This document shows positions 52,997 to 61,500 of a stretch of 64,000 bases of DNA, piece by piece. Source of the stretch: Anaerolineae bacterium (lineage in GTDB: Bacteria; Chloroflexota; Anaerolineae; Aggregatilineales; Aggregatilineaceae). The DNA lies in contig JAFGHR010000025.1 of assembly GCA_016930015.1 (NCBI GenBank), forward strand, positions 1 through 64,000. Reading direction: 5' to 3'. The notes under the pieces were generated by a model. It did no database searches. It was not told where the DNA came from and saw only the letters and a program-made list of their open reading frames with translations. A program made the position numbers and the translations under genes. Numbering within the stretch: the first letter of the stretch is position 1; every line of letters starts with the position of its first letter.

Positions 52997-53079
52997 TAAG
53001 GCTACACCATAAAAATCAATGCCCCGTCCCCGGCAAAGGACACACAAATGGGGGATTTATTTTCTTAGCTCAGCCTGAC
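52997..53079 (+). repeat. 83-bp structured repeat, copy 1, before the E2-like gene
   Basis: This segment shares about 75% identity with 55726-55808. Common blocks are TAAGGCTAC, CCA, AAAAAT, CCC, GGCAA, ACAAA, GGG and TTATTTTC. It can fold with an outer AGGCT/AGCCT pair, an inner CCCC/GGGG helix and a small central TCC/GGA hairpin around GGCAA. It ends 35 nt before the E2 start, just upstream of AGGAGG. A leader RNA element or a transcription attenuator is possible. I cannot match it to a known riboswitch. Confidence 0.7.
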
Positions 53080-53114
53080 ATTCAAGGTGTTGGGTGTATT
53101 CAGGAGGAACTATC

Positions 53115-53594
53115 ATGAGCGACCATACCTGGTGGGGGACACCGCAGCGCGTATCTCCCCGGTTGCGGCTCGAAGTCGAGATGATGCGCGCGACTTTTGC
53201 CGATACATTCCGGCTGGTTGTGCCCAAACGCGATCTTCTTCACTGGATCGGGGATGTTGAGATCAACCTTGCAGGCATCAAAGAGCGCCTGCACACCGTG
53301 AAGATTCTGTATCCAAGCGAATACCCAAACCGCCCAGCCGAAGCGTATGTGCTCAATCCTAAAATCTACAGCGAAAAACACCAGTTTGAGGATGGGCAGC
53401 TTTGTTTGTTTAATCCCAAAGATGGCACCACGTATGGCTGGAATCCCAGCACATCCACCGCCGTCACCATCACCGGGTGGGCCGTCGAATGGTTATACTC
53501 GTATTACACGTGGCGTAAAACACATGTGTGGCCGGGGCAGGAAGAAAACATGCAACCTGTCAAAGACCGCAGGCGCGGCAGAAGGAGAAGGTAA
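53115..53594 (+). CDS. E2-like (ubiquitin-conjugating fold) protein
   Basis: From ATG 53115 (AGGAGG 7 nt upstream) the protein has 159 residues. Residues about 15-140 follow the E2 order: helix RLRLEVEMMRATFADTF, strands GDVEINLAGI and LHTVKILYPSEYPNRPAEAY, active-site segment KHQFEDGQLCLFNPKDG with C97 as the only Cys, then GWNPSTSTAV and the helix GWAVEWLYSYYTWR. H89 stands 8 residues before C97; the canonical Asn of HPN is not seen. Some bacterial E2s share this G-x-L-C-L-F form. The tail is very basic (DRRRGRRRR). It probably carries a modifier or substrate as a thioester. Its stop overlaps the JAB gene by 1 nt (TAATG). Confidence 0.88.
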   Translation: MSDHTWWGTPQRVSPRLRLEVEMMRATFADTFRLVVPKRDLLHWIGDVEINLAGIKERLHTVKILYPSEYPNRPAEAYVLNPKIYSEKHQFEDGQLCLFNPKDGTTYGWNPSTSTAVTITGWAVEWLYSYYTWRKTHVWPGQEENMQPVKDRRRGRRRR

Positions 53595-54826
53595 TGAGCG
53601 AACACGCGTCGAACAACAGCCGTGACATTCCACAAGTCATCCTGGCTCAGCGAGTTGTTGATAAAATGGTGCGCGGTGCGCTGCTCTACCCGGACCCCGA
53701 AACCGGGGAAGCGTTGATCGGGTTGATCGTGCCACGCGGGGAAAATCAGGAACCGGATATTTACGTGCTCGATACCATTGGGCCGGGTGAAGACGCTGTC
53801 CGCGAATGGGGCATGTTCGAGCAGGGCAACGACTGGCAGGCTGATGTGTTTAACTGGCTGTACGCCAACTGGGAAACGTTCCGCGACCTGCGGCGCAGTT
53901 CATATGGGCGGGCGCTGGCGGCTAAATGGGATGTACCGCTCAGCCACGTAGGTGACTGGCACAAACAACCGGGTGACATGACCGCACCGTCTCCGGGTGA
54001 TGCGCAGACCGCGCGCCGCATGATCGGGGATTCCGAAACACCGGTCGAGCATATCGTAGCCCCGATCGTCACCCTGTATCCGCTGGCCGGTGAAACCGAA
54101 GCTGAACCGGATGCTGATGTTGATACGAACACCGACGTTGACACCGGTTCTGAGGAGTTATCCCCGGAGAAACAGCAACCGCTGGCGGCGGAATCTGAAC
54201 CCGAATCGTCTTCGCCAACCCCTGCCGAGTCCGAAGAAATCCAAGAATCCGGCGATAACGACGACGATAACGACGAGCCGGTCGCACAGAATGGCAGCAA
54301 AACCAACACATTGAGCGTGGCATTAACCGACGAAGGCTGGACCGTTCGTATCGATTTTTGGTACATGAGCAAACGTGTAAAACGTTTTGTGCCGGTCACA
54401 CCAGCGGTATGGCCTGACGACCGGCTGCCGGGCCTACCGCCGATCGCCTGGCACCTGGTGCACACGAAACGTTTTGAACAAGAACTCACGCTGCTGACTG
54501 ATGCAAAGTATATCGTGGATGTGGTGCAGTGGGATGCCGACGGCAAGCCCCCCTACGAAATCTGCTTTTCGGCCTACCATCCCGGCAGCAAACGCGTGAT
54601 CCTGCTGGTGACAACCGCAGACTACCCCAACGATATGCCGGCGGTAAGACTCGCGCCCCTGGTGCCCGTGACGGATGACGAGGACATGTTCAGCAAATTG
54701 TACGAGGCGTCTGAGTCGATCCTGTTAAGCCAGATGCCCGGCTGGCAGTGGGACTCCAAACGCACGCTGCTCGAATTGATCTGGCACGTTGAAGAAACCT
54801 TCAAAGAGAAAGTGGAGCCTTCATGA
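53594..54826 (+). CDS. JAB/JAMM-domain protein with C-terminal UEV/RWD-like (inactive E2 fold) domain
   Basis: The ATG at 53594 follows GGAGAAGG. The protein has 410 residues. Residues about 12-150 form a JAB/MPN domain: E39 in GEALIGLIVP, H123 in HVGDWHKQPG and S133-x2-D136 in APSPGD. The second histidine of the usual HxH pair is Gln125, so metal binding may be altered. An acidic disordered linker (about 165-245) follows. From about 288 to the end the chain follows an E2-like order without any active-site Cys: helix TKRFEQELTLL, strands KRVILLVTTADYPNDMPAVR, then WQWDSKRTLLELIWHVEETF. JAB proteins usually process or remove ubiquitin-like modifiers. It overlaps the E1 gene by ATGA. Confidence 0.82.
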   Translation: MSEHASNNSRDIPQVILAQRVVDKMVRGALLYPDPETGEALIGLIVPRGENQEPDIYVLDTIGPGEDAVREWGMFEQGNDWQADVFNWLYANWETFRDLRRSSYGRALAAKWDVPLSHVGDWHKQPGDMTAPSPGDAQTARRMIGDSETPVEHIVAPIVTLYPLAGETEAEPDADVDTNTDVDTGSEELSPEKQQPLAAESEPESSSPTPAESEEIQESGDNDDDNDEPVAQNGSKTNTLSVALTDEGWTVRIDFWYMSKRVKRFVPVTPAVWPDDRLPGLPPIAWHLVHTKRFEQELTLLTDAKYIVDVVQWDADGKPPYEICFSAYHPGSKRVILLVTTADYPNDMPAVRLAPLVPVTDDEDMFSKLYEASESILLSQMPGWQWDSKRTLLELIWHVEETFKEKVEPS

Positions 54827-55719
54827 GCTGGCACCGGGTCGAGGAATTGTTAGGCAAAGATGTGTTGGCCCACCTCAAAACGCGAACCGTCGGCATCATT
54901 GGCCTTGGGTCCGGGGGAAGTTTTGCGGCAGTAAGTCTGGCCATGAGCGGCGTCGGGCGCTTCATCCTGATCGATGATGACGTTCTCGAACCGGCTAACG
55001 TCGTGCGGCATGCCGCCGATCTGCGTTACGTCGGGCGCCCGAAAGTAGACGCCGTTGCCGAACTCGTTCGTTACCGGAATCCCGAAGCTGACATCAAAAC
55101 GGTGATCGGACGCATCGAAAACCACCTCGATCTGCTCAGCAAAATGGATGTTGTTGTGGCTGGTGTCGATGGCGAAGCATCCAAGTTTGCCATCAACCAG
55201 GCCTGCATTGACCATCACGCACGCGTTGTATACGCGGGTGTTTACGAACGGGGCGAAGGCGGTGATGTGTGTGTCATCCAACCCGGCGCTGGCCCGTGTT
55301 ATGCGTGCTGGTCGGAACATTTGCGCGAAGGGATCAGCCAATCGCTGCCGGATGACGATACCGAATTAGACTATGGCATGATCGGCCCGGATGGCACCCT
55401 GGCGGCTGAGCCGGGACTCTGGCTGCATGTTGTGCGCATCGCGGCCACACAGGCCGATCTGACGCTTAACCTGCTGCTGGAAAACACCGACGGTCACCGG
55501 CCTGTTCCGGCGAATACCGTGGTGCTGGCCAATACACAATTAGAAATTTTCGAAGACCGGGTTTCGCTGCCATACACGGCAGAATGGGTTAATATACCGC
55601 GCAATCCAGACTGCCTGGTGTGCGGGCACCTGCACCGGCCACCTGATGACCAACCCGACGTTTCGTTGAACGACTTGATCAACTTAGGGCATGTTATCAA
55701 CGAATCCGACACTGACTGA
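54823..55719 (+). CDS. E1-like adenylating enzyme (ThiF/MoeB/HesA fold)
   Basis: The protein has 298 residues. The ATP site reads GIIGLGSGGSFAAVSLAMSG (GxGxxG at 27-32), LIDDDVLEPANVVR with acidic D51-D53, N59 and R62, then K74 in GRPKVDA and D116 in VVAGVDGEAS. Two CxxC pairs, C159-YA-C162 and C264-LV-C267, should bind zinc. No Cys lies between 163 and 263, where ThiF/MoeB/E1 proteins often have their catalytic Cys; C150 and C128 are the only other cysteines. It would activate the C-terminus of a modifier with ATP. The modifier is not obvious in the window. Confidence 0.92.
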   Translation: MSWHRVEELLGKDVLAHLKTRTVGIIGLGSGGSFAAVSLAMSGVGRFILIDDDVLEPANVVRHAADLRYVGRPKVDAVAELVRYRNPEADIKTVIGRIENHLDLLSKMDVVVAGVDGEASKFAINQACIDHHARVVYAGVYERGEGGDVCVIQPGAGPCYACWSEHLREGISQSLPDDDTELDYGMIGPDGTLAAEPGLWLHVVRIAATQADLTLNLLLENTDGHRPVPANTVVLANTQLEIFEDRVSLPYTAEWVNIPRNPDCLVCGHLHRPPDDQPDVSLNDLINLGHVINESDTD

Positions 55720-55725
55720 TATTCG

Positions 55726-55808
55726 TAAGGCTACGCCAAAAAAATAATTACCCGATCCCTGGCAAGGGCAAACAAACGGGAGAGTTATTTTCCTGGTTTA
55801 ACCTAACC
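55726..55808 (+). repeat. 83-bp structured repeat, copy 2, before the small acidic-protein gene
   Basis: This is the partner of 52997-53079. Here the fold is more regular: AAATAA pairs with TTATTT, CCCG with CGGG, and a central CCCT-GGCA-AGGG hairpin is perfect. Differences from copy 1 fall partly on both sides of the stems (CCCC/GGGG versus CCCG/CGGG), which hints at compensatory change. It starts 7 nt after the E1 stop and ends 15 nt before the next ATG. Confidence 0.7.
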
Positions 55809-55823
55809 AAAGAGGAAGCAACG

Positions 55824-56141
55824 ATGACTGATGAAAGGGTTCCCCCCGCCGACAACCAGATACCCGGTGAGCCGCCTGTGGTTGAACCGTCAGATGCCGA
55901 TACACCAGCCGCTCCCCCCGATGTGGATGCGCCGGATCACGCCGTGCCGGACGATTTAGGGCCGCGTCTTGAACGGTTGGGGGGCGAACCTGCACCGGAT
56001 ATTACACCGGAGGAATTCGCACGCCTTCAACAGGCAGGCCAAATCCATATCGATCCACGCGGGCGGGTGCGGACACCGGCCACCCCAACCAATATCGATG
56101 CCGGTATTTCGCTTCGCAAACGCCGGGCCTGGTATGCATAA
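55824..56141 (+). CDS. Small disordered acidic protein
   Basis: The protein has 105 residues, with AGAGGAAG before the ATG. The first 50 residues are rich in Pro, Asp and Glu (VEPSDADTPAAPPDVDAPDH). A short helix ITPEEFARLQQAG (about 59-71) follows, then HIDPRGRVRTP and a basic end GISLRKRRAWYA. There is no beta-grasp pattern and no C-terminal Gly-Gly, so it is not an evident ubiquitin-like protein. Its place directly after E1 and behind copy 2 of the repeat links it to the cluster as a substrate, adaptor or unrelated passenger. The NUDIX gene follows 3 nt later. Confidence 0.65.
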   Translation: MTDERVPPADNQIPGEPPVVEPSDADTPAAPPDVDAPDHAVPDDLGPRLERLGGEPAPDITPEEFARLQQAGQIHIDPRGRVRTPATPTNIDAGISLRKRRAWYA

Positions 56142-56144
56142 CTT

Positions 56145-56783
56145 ATGCCGCTGATCGATCTCCAGCACGTTCGTGCAGCGCTGGCGCTCGAAAACTTTGA
56201 TGCCGTTGCAGCCCGGCGCCGCATGGCCCCGACGCCGCGCGCGTTCCAACGCAGCAGCGGCCAGACAGGTCAACCGCGCCAGGCAAGTGTGCTGATCTTG
56301 CTGTATCCCGCTGCAACCGGGTTGGACCTGGTGCTAACCCGGCGTACCGAAAACCCACATGATGTGCACAGCGGCCAGATCAGTTTGCCCGGCGGAGCGC
56401 AAGAACCGGGCGAAACACCGGTCCAGACGGCCCTGCGCGAAGCCCACGAGGAACTGGGTTTTCATGAACCGGTACAGGTAATCGGACAACTGGCCCCGCT
56501 GTACATTCCCCCCAGTGATTTTGAAGTCCACCCGGTTGTGGGCGCCATCACCACGCACCCGATCTGGCAGCCACAGGCATCAGAAGTAGCCGAAGTGCTG
56601 GAGTGCCCGGCAGCATGGCTGCTGGATGACAATCGTAAAGTGTTCGAAGACTGGGACTGGGGCGGTTACACACTGCATGTCCCCTGGTACAACTTCCACG
56701 CGCATCAGGTCTGGGGCGCAACAGCTATCATTCTAAGCGAATTTGAGCAGCGCCTGCGCCATATCTCTGACCGTAAACCTTGA
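56145..56783 (+). CDS. NUDIX hydrolase (CoA pyrophosphatase-like)
   Basis: The protein has 212 residues. The NUDIX box is complete: GGAQEPGETPVQTALREAHE with the following ELGF. Upstream, QASVLILLYPAATGLDLVLT, RRTENPHDVHSGQISLPGG and the family feature VHSGQISLPGG point to the CoA pyrophosphatase (YeaB/NudL) type, which cleaves CoA or other nucleoside diphosphate compounds. It starts 3 nt after the small acidic-protein gene without its own Shine-Dalgarno, so translation is probably coupled. A functional link to the E1/E2 genes is not shown. Confidence 0.9.
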   Translation: MPLIDLQHVRAALALENFDAVAARRRMAPTPRAFQRSSGQTGQPRQASVLILLYPAATGLDLVLTRRTENPHDVHSGQISLPGGAQEPGETPVQTALREAHEELGFHEPVQVIGQLAPLYIPPSDFEVHPVVGAITTHPIWQPQASEVAEVLECPAAWLLDDNRKVFEDWDWGGYTLHVPWYNFHAHQVWGATAIILSEFEQRLRHISDRKP

Positions 56784-56793
56784 TCGGGTAACA

Positions 56794-56816
56794 CACGACA
56801 CCAACCCCGTGTCGTG
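56794..56816 (+). terminator. Hairpin after the NUDIX gene
   Basis: A perfect 8-bp stem CACGACAC / GTGTCGTG has a 7-nt loop, 11 nt past the stop. No T-run follows, so it may act in RNA stability or Rho-assisted termination. Confidence 0.4.
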
Positions 56817-56978
56817 GAGTCCGGACGATGGGCGACCGGTACATTCTCCTGTGATTTGTAACCATCAATTACTTGCACTGGTGCATCATGCGTGGTACAT
56901 TGCTTACAGAATCTTAACCATTTAACAACTGAAACACTGCTAAACTCCAATCAATACCGGGTATGGGGATAGTGCTCT

Positions 56979-57665
56979 ATGGGAGAAAAAATACTGGTTA
57001 TCGACGACGAGGAGATGACTGTCCAACTGATCAGTATCCTGCTCGAACGACGTGGGTACGACGTTATCAAGGCGCATCGCGCCGAGGAAGGCTTGCGCAA
57101 AGCTTACCGAACCCACCCTGATCTCATTTTGTTGGATATCATGATGCCAGATATGGACGGGTGGGAAGTCTGCCGCCGCTTGCGCGAGCTGTCCGACGTG
57201 CCGATCGTTTTTCTCACAGCCAAAGATGATGTCCGCGATGTCGTCAAAGGGCTTGAAATGGGCGCTGATGACTACATCGTCAAACCGTATGATAACAACG
57301 AACTGGTCGCACGAATTCGCGCCCATCTGCGCCGTGTTCCAAAACCGTCCATATCGGAAGAATTAGTGTTCGACTCAGCTAATTTCCGGATCAACTTCAT
57401 CAGCCGCGAGGTGCGCGTACGCGGCAACCCGGTGCACCTGACACCGAAAGAGTTTAATCTGCTGGGTGTTTTGGCACGTAATGCCGGGCGCGTGATCACA
57501 CGCACCGAACTTGTCAAAGAAGCGTGGGGTCCAGAATACGCCGACGCCATCGACAGCTTAAAACTATACATCCATTATCTACGGCAAAAAGTAGAAAAGG
57601 ACCCGCAGCGCCCAATCTATATCCTGACATCGCGTGGGGTGGGGTACCGGTTTGCCAATTTGTAG
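56979..57665 (+). CDS. OmpR/PhoB-family response regulator
   Basis: The protein has 228 residues. The receiver domain (about 3-118) has D9/D10 in VIDDEE, phospho-acceptor D53 in LLDIMMPDMD, T80 and K102. The C-terminal winged helix (about 133-226) has VHLTPKEFNLLGVLARNAGR, ITRTELVKEAWG and IYILTSRGVGYRF. It should bind direct-repeat DNA sites as a dimer when phosphorylated. No histidine kinase is adjacent: the next gene is convergent and encodes a TPR protein, so it is an orphan regulator. Confidence 0.95.
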   Translation: MGEKILVIDDEEMTVQLISILLERRGYDVIKAHRAEEGLRKAYRTHPDLILLDIMMPDMDGWEVCRRLRELSDVPIVFLTAKDDVRDVVKGLEMGADDYIVKPYDNNELVARIRAHLRRVPKPSISEELVFDSANFRINFISREVRVRGNPVHLTPKEFNLLGVLARNAGRVITRTELVKEAWGPEYADAIDSLKLYIHYLRQKVEKDPQRPIYILTSRGVGYRFANL

Positions 57666-57680
57666 ATGAATCGGCCCTGG

Positions 57681-58082
57681 TCAGATTAATCCGGTGAGCA
57701 GTACGAGCATAATTACAGTGGTTATTCCCAACCCGGCCACTAGCAATCGTAAAACCCAACGCCGCCGTTTTTGGTGACCGGTCGCCGGAGCCGCTGTGAC
57801 ATTCGAATTTTTCACTCCCATCCGCACCAACTGGCGTCGCGCCGTCGGATTTGTAGGATTCAGCTCCAAAACGTTCTCAAAACAAACACGCCGATCGGCA
57901 TCAGTCTCTACTACACTGGCCAACCACAGCCACACAACTTCGTGATACGGATCAAGCTCAATTGCTTTGCGAAACAACTCGTGAGCCTTGGTGTTAGCGC
58001 CTTTTTTCGCCGCTTCTTTGCCAGCCTTGAAATATTCGAAAAACTCGTTTGATACATTACTCGGTTCAGAAGAATGAGCCAT
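57681..58082 (-). CDS. Small TPR protein with C-terminal membrane anchor
   Basis: The protein has 133 residues, with AAGGGG upstream of the ATG. The TPR-like unit (about 12-90: GANTKAHELFRKAIELDP, EVVWLWLASVVETDADRR, VLELNPTNPTARRQL) matches the N-termini of the genes at 20307, 20808 and 22533. A C-terminal helix (about 109-131) anchors it with the TPR in the cytoplasm. Function unknown. Confidence 0.82.
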   Translation of the reverse strand: MAHSSEPSNVSNEFFEYFKAGKEAAKKGANTKAHELFRKAIELDPYHEVVWLWLASVVETDADRRVCFENVLELNPTNPTARRQLVRMGVKNSNVTAAPATGHQKRRRWVLRLLVAGLGITTVIMLVLLTGLI

Positions 58083-58544
58083 CCAGCCCGCCCCTTTGCG
58101 CTTCTCGCTCCCACTCGTTATCTAGTATACAGCAGTTGGTTCGTTTTTCTGCCCCCGCCCCCGGCATCGTTTGCAGCGCGTTTTCTCACAACACCCGGCA
58201 TAACCCGAACTTATTCTAACACAATGTATTACCAAACGGTAGTACCTTGCTCCTATTTTGCTGCTCGCCATTCAAAATCAATCGCTTGATATCGGATACG
58301 AGTACAAGAAAACTATTAACATTCGCGAAAAATACCAACATTTCTATTGACATCAGCACACAACATGATATACTACTTTTTCCTAAACCCCTTAAAAATG
58401 TGTAAAATTGCCTAGACATACATGCTGACCTCTGGGAACTTAAGAATATGACATTAAGGAGACATTGTCTCCCTATCCCCACGTCGAAATCTTTAGTTTG
58501 GTTTTGGATGCCTATTGTCGGTAGTGACCTCCGAGGAGTGACGA
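58083..58544. other. Divergent intergenic region upstream of rpoB
   Basis: This is the longest gene-free stretch (462 nt). It holds a consensus promoter (58347-58374), a leader of about 170 nt, and GAGGAG at 58533-58538 before the rpoB ATG. The leader has no obvious terminator or known riboswitch. The left part holds no coding frame I trust. Confidence 0.6.
58347..58374 (+). promoter_or_regulatory. Consensus sigma-70-type promoter of rpoB
   Basis: TTGACA (58347-58352) and TATACT (58369-58374) are separated by 16 nt. It is the best promoter match in the window and lies about 170 nt upstream of rpoB. Confidence 0.8.
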
Positions 58545-61500
58545 ATGCGGCGTCAGCTAGATGAGAAGAATTACGCACGCACGTTTGAAGTACATCAACT
58601 ACCCTCACTCATCGAAATTCAGCTCGATTCGTTCAGGCGCTTTTATGAAGAAGGTCTGAACGAGCTATTTGACGAGATCAGCCCCATTGAAAGTTTCAAT
58701 GGGAACCTGCGGCTTTACTTTCCGGGTAGCAGCCAGGAAGCGTCAGAATTTGGGCTGAGGTACTGGTTCGAAGACCCCAAGTACTCAGAAGAAATCTGTA
58801 TGGAGCGCGACATCACCTATGCCGCGCCACTATACGTCAAGGTTGCGCTTGTCAATCGCGTTGCCAGTGATGAAGTGATGATCTCGGACATTTTCATGGG
58901 TGATTTCCCGCTCATGACCGAAAAAGGCACATTCATCATCAACGGGACTGAGCGCGTCGTGGTCAGCCAACTCATCCGCTCGCCGGGTGTGTATTTTGAT
59001 GCGGAAGAGGACCGGACCACCGGGCGCAAACTGTCGACTGCCAAGTTGATCCCGGATCGCGGCGCGTGGATGGAGTTTGAAACGCGCAAAAGCGATTATC
59101 TCGCGATCAAGTTCAACCGGAAGCGGACAATCCCGGTAACGATCTTGCTGCGTGCCCTGGCAGCCGTCAGTGACGGGTTTGACGCCAACTCCCCGATTCA
59201 GGATGGCACTGACGACGAACTGCTCGCCATCTATGAGGAAGTTGACAACAACACCGATCACCGGTACATCGAGGGCACCATTCGTATGGAACCCCAGTGG
59301 GACCTGCGCAACAATCGCACGATTGCCGAAGCCGCCCTGCTGGAATTCTACAAACGGATGCGCCCAGGTGATCCGCCAACGCTGGATAACGCACGCGAAT
59401 ATCTCAAAAGCCAGCTTTTTGATCAGCGCCGCTACGACCTGGAGCGGGTTGGACGCTACAAGCTTAACCAACGCCTGCGCATTGACGATGTCGTGCCCCG
59501 GATGCACCGCACGATCACCAAATATGACCTGGTAAAACTCGTCGAGCGCATGATCCTGATCAACAACGGCCTCGAACAACCCGATGATATCGACCACCTT
59601 GGCAACCGCCGGGTTAAAACGGTCGGGGAACTGATCCAGAATGCGCTGCGTATTGGCTTGCGGCGTATGGAACGCGTCATCCGCGAGCGTATGTCCATCC
59701 GTGAATCGGACAACCTGTCGCCCATGACCTTGATCAACATCCGGCCTGTTGTAGCTGCCATCCGCGAATTTTTCGGATCGAGCCAGCTCTCGCAGTTCAT
59801 GGATCAAACAAACCCATTGGCAGAATTGACCCACAAACGCACCCTCTCCGCTCTGGGACCAGGCGGTCTGCGGCGTGAGCGTGCGGGTTTTGATGTACGC
59901 GACGTGCATCACAGCCACTATGGTCGTATCTGCCCTATCGAAACACCGGAAGGCCCCAACATCGGGTTGATCGGTCGCCTGGCCAGTTATGGCCGGGTAA
60001 ACGAGTACGGTTTCATCGAAACGCCCTACCGCCACGTGTTTCGCGTGCTGCCTTCTGACAGCGAGCACCTTGTGAACCGTATTCTTCGCGAAGAAATCAA
60101 AGTGGGTCGAAAAACGATCCCGGCAGGCACGGTTATAGACGAAGAACTTCGCCAGAAGTTAGTCCAGGACAAGATAAAAGAAGTGCCAACCGTGCCCTTT
60201 GTCAGCCAGGAAATTGTGTACCTGTCGGCAGACGAGGAAGACCGGTTTACCATTGCCCAGGCGAACGCGCTGCTGGATGAAAACCACCACTTTGTCAACG
60301 AGCGTGTATCGGCGCGCCACCACCAGCATTTCCTGGTCGCGTCTGTACTGGGCATTGACTACATGGACGTTGCCCCGCGACAGATCGTGGGCATCTCAGC
60401 CGCGCTGATTCCATTCCTGGAACACGATGATGCTAACCGCGCGCTGATGGGCTCTAACATGCAGCGCCAGGCCGTGCCATTGCTCAGGCCAGATATTCCG
60501 CTGGTCAGCACGGGCGTTGAGCGCCAGGCGGCCTATGATTCCGGCCAGGTGCTGGTTTCTGACGAGAACGGCGAAGTCGTCTCGGTTGAGGGCGATCGTA
60601 TCTGGCTCCGTCTTACCGACGAAGAGCGGAGCAACCGCTTCAAAAATCAAGAAAACGACGTACCGGATGGTGTGCGCGAGTATAAGCTGCGCAAATACAA
60701 CCGGTCGAATCAGTCAACGTGTATTGACCAGCGCCCGGTTATCCAAAAGGGTCAGACCATCACCAGCGGGCAGGTCATCGCCGACAGTTCTTCGACTGTT
60801 TACGGTGAATTGGCGTTAGGCCATGACGTATTGTGTGCTTTCCTGTCGTGGGAAGGCGGCAACTACGAAGACGCGCTGCTGATCAGCGAAGACATGGTCC
60901 GCGAAGACAAATTCACCTCGATCCACATCGAAAAACACGAGGTTGAAGCCCGCGATACCAAGCTGGGACCCGAAGAGATCACCTACGATATCCCCAATGT
61001 CGGTGAGGATGCGCTCAAAGACCTGGATGAGTACGGTATCATCCGCATTGGTGCCGACGTGGGACCCAATGACATTCTGGTTGGCAAGATCACACCAAAG
61101 GGTGAAAAAGAACTCAGCCCAGAAGAAAAACTGCTGCGTGCCATCTTCGGCGAAAAAGCCCGCGAAGTGAAGGACTCGTCCTTACGGCTCCCGCACGGTG
61201 AAAAAGGCAAGGTTGTTGACGTAAAAATCTTCACACGTGAGGAACATCGCGACCTACCGGCGGGCGTTGATCAGATGGTGCGTGTCAGTGTGGCGCAGAA
61301 GCGTAAAATGACGCAGGGCGACAAGATGGCCGGGCGTCATGGGAACAAGGGTGTTATCTCCAAAGTCGTCTCCATCGAGGATATGCCGTTCCTTGGAGAC
61401 GGTACGCCGCTGGAGATCATCCTGAACCCGCTGGGTGTGCCGGGCCGTATGAACATCGGGCAAGTGCTCGAAACTCACCTGGGGTGGGCTGCCGATCGCC

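Noticed and set aside
52997-53079. c-di-GMP or other known riboswitch before the E2 gene
   Set aside because: A GGCAAA-type core is suggestive, but the conserved pairings and receptor sequences of known classes are not present.
55824-56141. Ubiquitin-like modifier
   Set aside because: No beta-grasp strand pattern and no Gly-Gly end. Kept only as a possible substrate or adaptor.
58830-60068. 412-codon minus-strand frame inside rpoB
   Set aside because: Antisense shadow of a universally conserved gene.
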